A DNA stretch of 64,000 bases from Eubacterium sp. AF16-48 (GTDB lineage: Bacteria > Bacillota > Clostridia > Lachnospirales > Lachnospiraceae). The translations under genes were made by a program, and so were the position numbers. Of this stretch, positions 61,987-64,000 are shown piece after piece; positions within the stretch are counted from its first letter, which is position 1; each line of letters starts with the position of its first letter. The notes under the pieces are model-generated. The model worked only from the letters and a program-made list of their open reading frames with translations, did not search any database and was not told where the DNA came from. The DNA is taken from positions 1 to 64,000 of the forward strand of contig NZ_QUHB01000011.1 in assembly GCF_003479405.1 (NCBI RefSeq), given 5' to 3'.

Positions 61987-62664
61987 ATGAAGTTAATTAT
62001 TGATGACGCAAACATTGAGAAGGTAAAAAAAGTTTGGGAATTATATCCTTGTGATGGTGTTACAACTAATCCGTCTATTTTGGCTAAAAGTGGAAGAAAT
62101 CCGTATGAGGTTCTCTCAGAACTGAGGGAAATCGTTGGAAAAGACGGAGAACTTCATGTTCAGGTAGTTTCAAAAGATGCAGAAGGCATGATTGAAGAAG
62201 CTAAAGTAATTAGAGAAAAATTAGGAGAAAATACATTTGTAAAGGTTCCTACAACACCACAGGGACTTAAGGCAATGAAGGCTTTAGCAGCAGAGGGAGT
62301 AAACATTACAGCAACAGCTATTTACACACCAATGCAGGCATTTTTAGCAGCAAAAGCCGGTGCAAAATATACAGCACCGTACATTAATAGAATTGATAAC
62401 TTTGGATATAACGGCGTTCAGGTAGCTATGGATATTCAGGATATTTTTGAAAATAACAATCTTCCATGTGAAGTTCTTGCAGCAAGCTTCAAGAATTCAC
62501 AGCAGGTACTTGAACTTACTAAATATGGAATAGGGGCATCTACAGTAGCAACAGACGTAATTGAAGGTCTTATTAAAAATGCAGCAATCGACGCAGCAAT
62601 CGACGCATTTAACAAAGACTTTGAGTCAATTACAGGAGAAGGAAAAACAATGGCAAATTGCTAA
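61987..62664 (+). CDS. fsa: Fructose-6-phosphate aldolase / transaldolase family
   Basis: 225 residues from ATG 61987 (TTGGAGG upstream). Single-domain TIM barrel of the FSA/TalC size class: IIDDANIEKVKKVWELYPCD, VTTNPSILAKSGRNP, Schiff-base Lys86 in FVKVPTTPQGLKA and APYINRIDNFGYNG. FSA enzymes cleave fructose-6-phosphate or 1-deoxyfructose-6-phosphate into a ketone and glyceraldehyde-3-phosphate. Third gene behind the glycyl-radical enzyme; the ptsA-fsaB neighbourhood in E. coli is similar. Confidence 0.92.
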   Translation: MKLIIDDANIEKVKKVWELYPCDGVTTNPSILAKSGRNPYEVLSELREIVGKDGELHVQVVSKDAEGMIEEAKVIREKLGENTFVKVPTTPQGLKAMKALAAEGVNITATAIYTPMQAFLAAKAGAKYTAPYINRIDNFGYNGVQVAMDIQDIFENNNLPCEVLAASFKNSQQVLELTKYGIGASTVATDVIEGLIKNAAIDAAIDAFNKDFESITGEGKTMANC

Positions 62665-62684
62665 TTCACAATCTCTTTCTAATA

Positions 62685-62717
62685 GGCGGGTTTCCGGTAG
62701 CGGAGCCCGCCATTTTT
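62685..62717 (+). terminator. Terminator of the glycyl-radical operon
   Basis: GGCGGG (62685-62690) pairs with CCCGCC (62706-62711), with an inner TCCG/CGGA stem, followed by ATTTTT. Confidence 0.88.
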
Positions 62718-62756
62718 AAGGTGATAATTATACCATTCCCACCTAATGATATTTTG

Positions 62757-62785
62757 TTGACAAAATGCCCATAAAATAATAGAAT
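62757..62785 (+). promoter_or_regulatory. Promoter of metG
   Basis: TTGACA (62757-62762), 17-base spacer, TAGAAT (62780-62785), just upstream of the T-box. Confidence 0.85.
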
Positions 62786-62791
62786 TATGAG

Positions 62792-63070
62792 CAGAAGACA
62801 AATGCCACGAAAGGAAGAGTAGGTAGCGGATTCGCTTAAAGAGAGCCCGGTAAGGTGGAAGCGGGCAGTGAGAGAAACTACTGAACATGGCCCTGGAGCA
62901 GCAATGGTGAAACAGATGGGATATATTCCATTTCTGAAAGTAGCTATTGACGGTTGCACCCGTTACAGCGCAAATGAGATATAAAGATACAACATCTTTA
63001 TATGAAGTAAAGTGGTACCACGAAGTTTGAACTCTCGTCTTTGCAAAAAAAGATGGGAGTTATTTTTATT
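62792..63070 (+). promoter_or_regulatory. T-box riboswitch controlling metG
   Basis: Leader with a long Stem I (about 62810-62905) in which ATG at 62887-62889 is a plausible methionine specifier codon. The T-box bulge AGTGGTACCACG (63011-63022) pairs with the uncharged tRNA end. The terminator is AACTCTC..GGGAGTT (63030-63061) followed by ATTTTT. Uncharged tRNA-Met should favour read-through into metG. Confidence 0.9.
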
Positions 63071-63176
63071 TGTGTAAGCATGGTGGCAGTAATACTTACA
63101 TTATATTAAATAAAGGTTTCACAAACATGTTAATAATTGCAAAAAATAGCAGATAATAAATATAAGGAGAAAAAAG

Positions 63177-64000
63177 ATGGCAAAGAAAACATTTTATTTA
63201 ACAACAGCAATTGCGTACACATCAGGCAAGCCTCATATTGGAAATACTTACGAGGCAATTTTGGCAGACAGCATTGTACGTTTCAAAAGACAGCAGGGAT
63301 ATGACGTAAGATTCCAGACAGGAACAGATGAGCATGGACAGAAAATTGAGTTAAAGGCAGCAGAAGCCGGAGTTACTCCAAAGGAATTTGTTGATAAAGT
63401 TTCAGGAGAAATCAAAACAATCTGGGATCTTGTAGGAACATCATATGACAAATTTATAAGAACAACAGATGAATATCACGAGAAACAGGTTCAGAAAATT
63501 TTTAAGAAGCTTTATGACCAGGGTGATATTTACAAAGGATATTATGAGGGAATGTACTGCACACCTTGTGAGTCATTTTTCACGGAATCACAGTTAGTAG
63601 ACGGCAAATGCCCTGACTGTGGAAGGGAGTGTACACCGGCGAAGGAAGAGGCATACTTCTTTAGAATGAGCAAGTACGCAGACAGACTTATTGAACATAT
63701 TAATACACATCCTGAATTTATACAGCCGGAATCCAGAAAGAATGAAATGATGAACAACTTCCTTCTTCCGGGATTACAGGATTTGTGTGTATCTAGAACT
63801 TCATTTAAGTGGGGAGTACCTGTTGACTTTGATCCAAAGCACGTTATCTATGTTTGGATAGATGCTTTATCAAACTACATTACAGGACTTGGATACGACG
63901 TAGACGGAAACAATGATGAGTTATATAACAAATACTGGCCGGCAGATTTACATCTTATTGGCAAGGATATTCTCCGTTTCCATACAATTTACTGGCCGAT
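63177..64000 (+). CDS. metG: Methionyl-tRNA synthetase (5' part)
   Basis: The first 274 codons; the gene continues past the window. Class I synthetase opening FYLTTAIAYTSGKPHIGNTYE with the HIGN signature, FQTGTDEHGQKIELKA and a zinc knuckle with two CxxC-like pairs (CTPCESFF, CPDCGREC). VIYVWIDALSNYITGLGY and LIGKDILRFHTIYWP lie in the catalytic core. AAGGAG precedes the ATG at 63177. Controlled by the T-box upstream. Confidence 0.97.
   Translation, partial: MAKKTFYLTTAIAYTSGKPHIGNTYEAILADSIVRFKRQQGYDVRFQTGTDEHGQKIELKAAEAGVTPKEFVDKVSGEIKTIWDLVGTSYDKFIRTTDEYHEKQVQKIFKKLYDQGDIYKGYYEGMYCTPCESFFTESQLVDGKCPDCGRECTPAKEEAYFFRMSKYADRLIEHINTHPEFIQPESRKNEMMNNFLLPGLQDLCVSRTSFKWGVPVDFDPKHVIYVWIDALSNYITGLGYDVDGNNDELYNKYWPADLHLIGKDILRFHTIYWP

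Overview
The window is AT-rich, compact Gram-positive DNA whose gene content points to an anaerobic gut clostridium, most likely Lachnospiraceae. The signs are spmA/spmB spore-maturation genes, a fructose-type PTS with HPr and EI, a glycyl-radical enzyme, a T-box in front of metG, DUF4430 surface proteins on a B12 riboswitch, and AAGGAGG-type ribosome binding sites. Species cannot be fixed from sequence alone.

Layout. 1-3.3 kb: tandem repeats, an AI-2E-family permease on the minus strand, a zinc-ribbon/SHOCT gene pair and tRNA-Lys(CTT). 3.3-9.6 kb: an accessory stretch behind the tRNA with a composite repeat, two paralogous unknown proteins, an IS3-family element, an ABC-ATPase remnant, a multi-hairpin RNA and small anchored proteins. 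9.8-14.2 kb: a heterodimeric ABC exporter and a broken Rpn-type gene. 14.3-17.6 kb (minus): metallophosphoesterase, a ParB-like/BMP fusion and an anchored protein. 17.6-20.1 kb: a structured leader RNA with a terminator, then two ATP-grasp ligases and a DUF5662 protein. 20.2-27.5 kb: GtrA, rhomboid, HIT, DUF4367, a small secreted protein, murG with an LCP ligase, and a polyprenyl glycosylphosphotransferase.

27.7-36.4 kb: spmA, then a cobalamin-riboswitch operon (two DUF4430 proteins plus ECF T, fused A-A and S components), an antiporter, spmB and a PfkB-family kinase. The B12 module separates spmA from spmB. 36.5-40.6 kb: two HTH regulators, a LytTR regulator and a DUF885 protein. 40.8-50 kb: manA, a PRD/EIIA regulator, separate EIIA, EIIC and EIIB, HPr, EI, a Cof-type HAD phosphatase and a DeoR regulator. 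50.2-58.1 kb: a minus-strand two-component system plus ABC transporter with two promoters of the same architecture, then decayed mobile-element debris. 58.6-62.7 kb: a PflD-like glycyl-radical enzyme, its activase and a fructose-6-phosphate aldolase-type enzyme. The window ends inside metG, behind a T-box.

How parts work together. The PTS block and the glycyl-radical/aldolase block together resemble the E. coli ptsA-fsaB-frw-pflDC gene set, here divided by the two-component/ABC island. I infer a sugar-analogue pathway: PTS import and phosphorylation, radical elimination, then aldol cleavage. The B12-riboswitch operon reads as surface capture of a corrinoid by DUF4430 proteins followed by ECF import. 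The two-component system appears to control its own operon and the lipoprotein/ABC operon through GATACA direct repeats.
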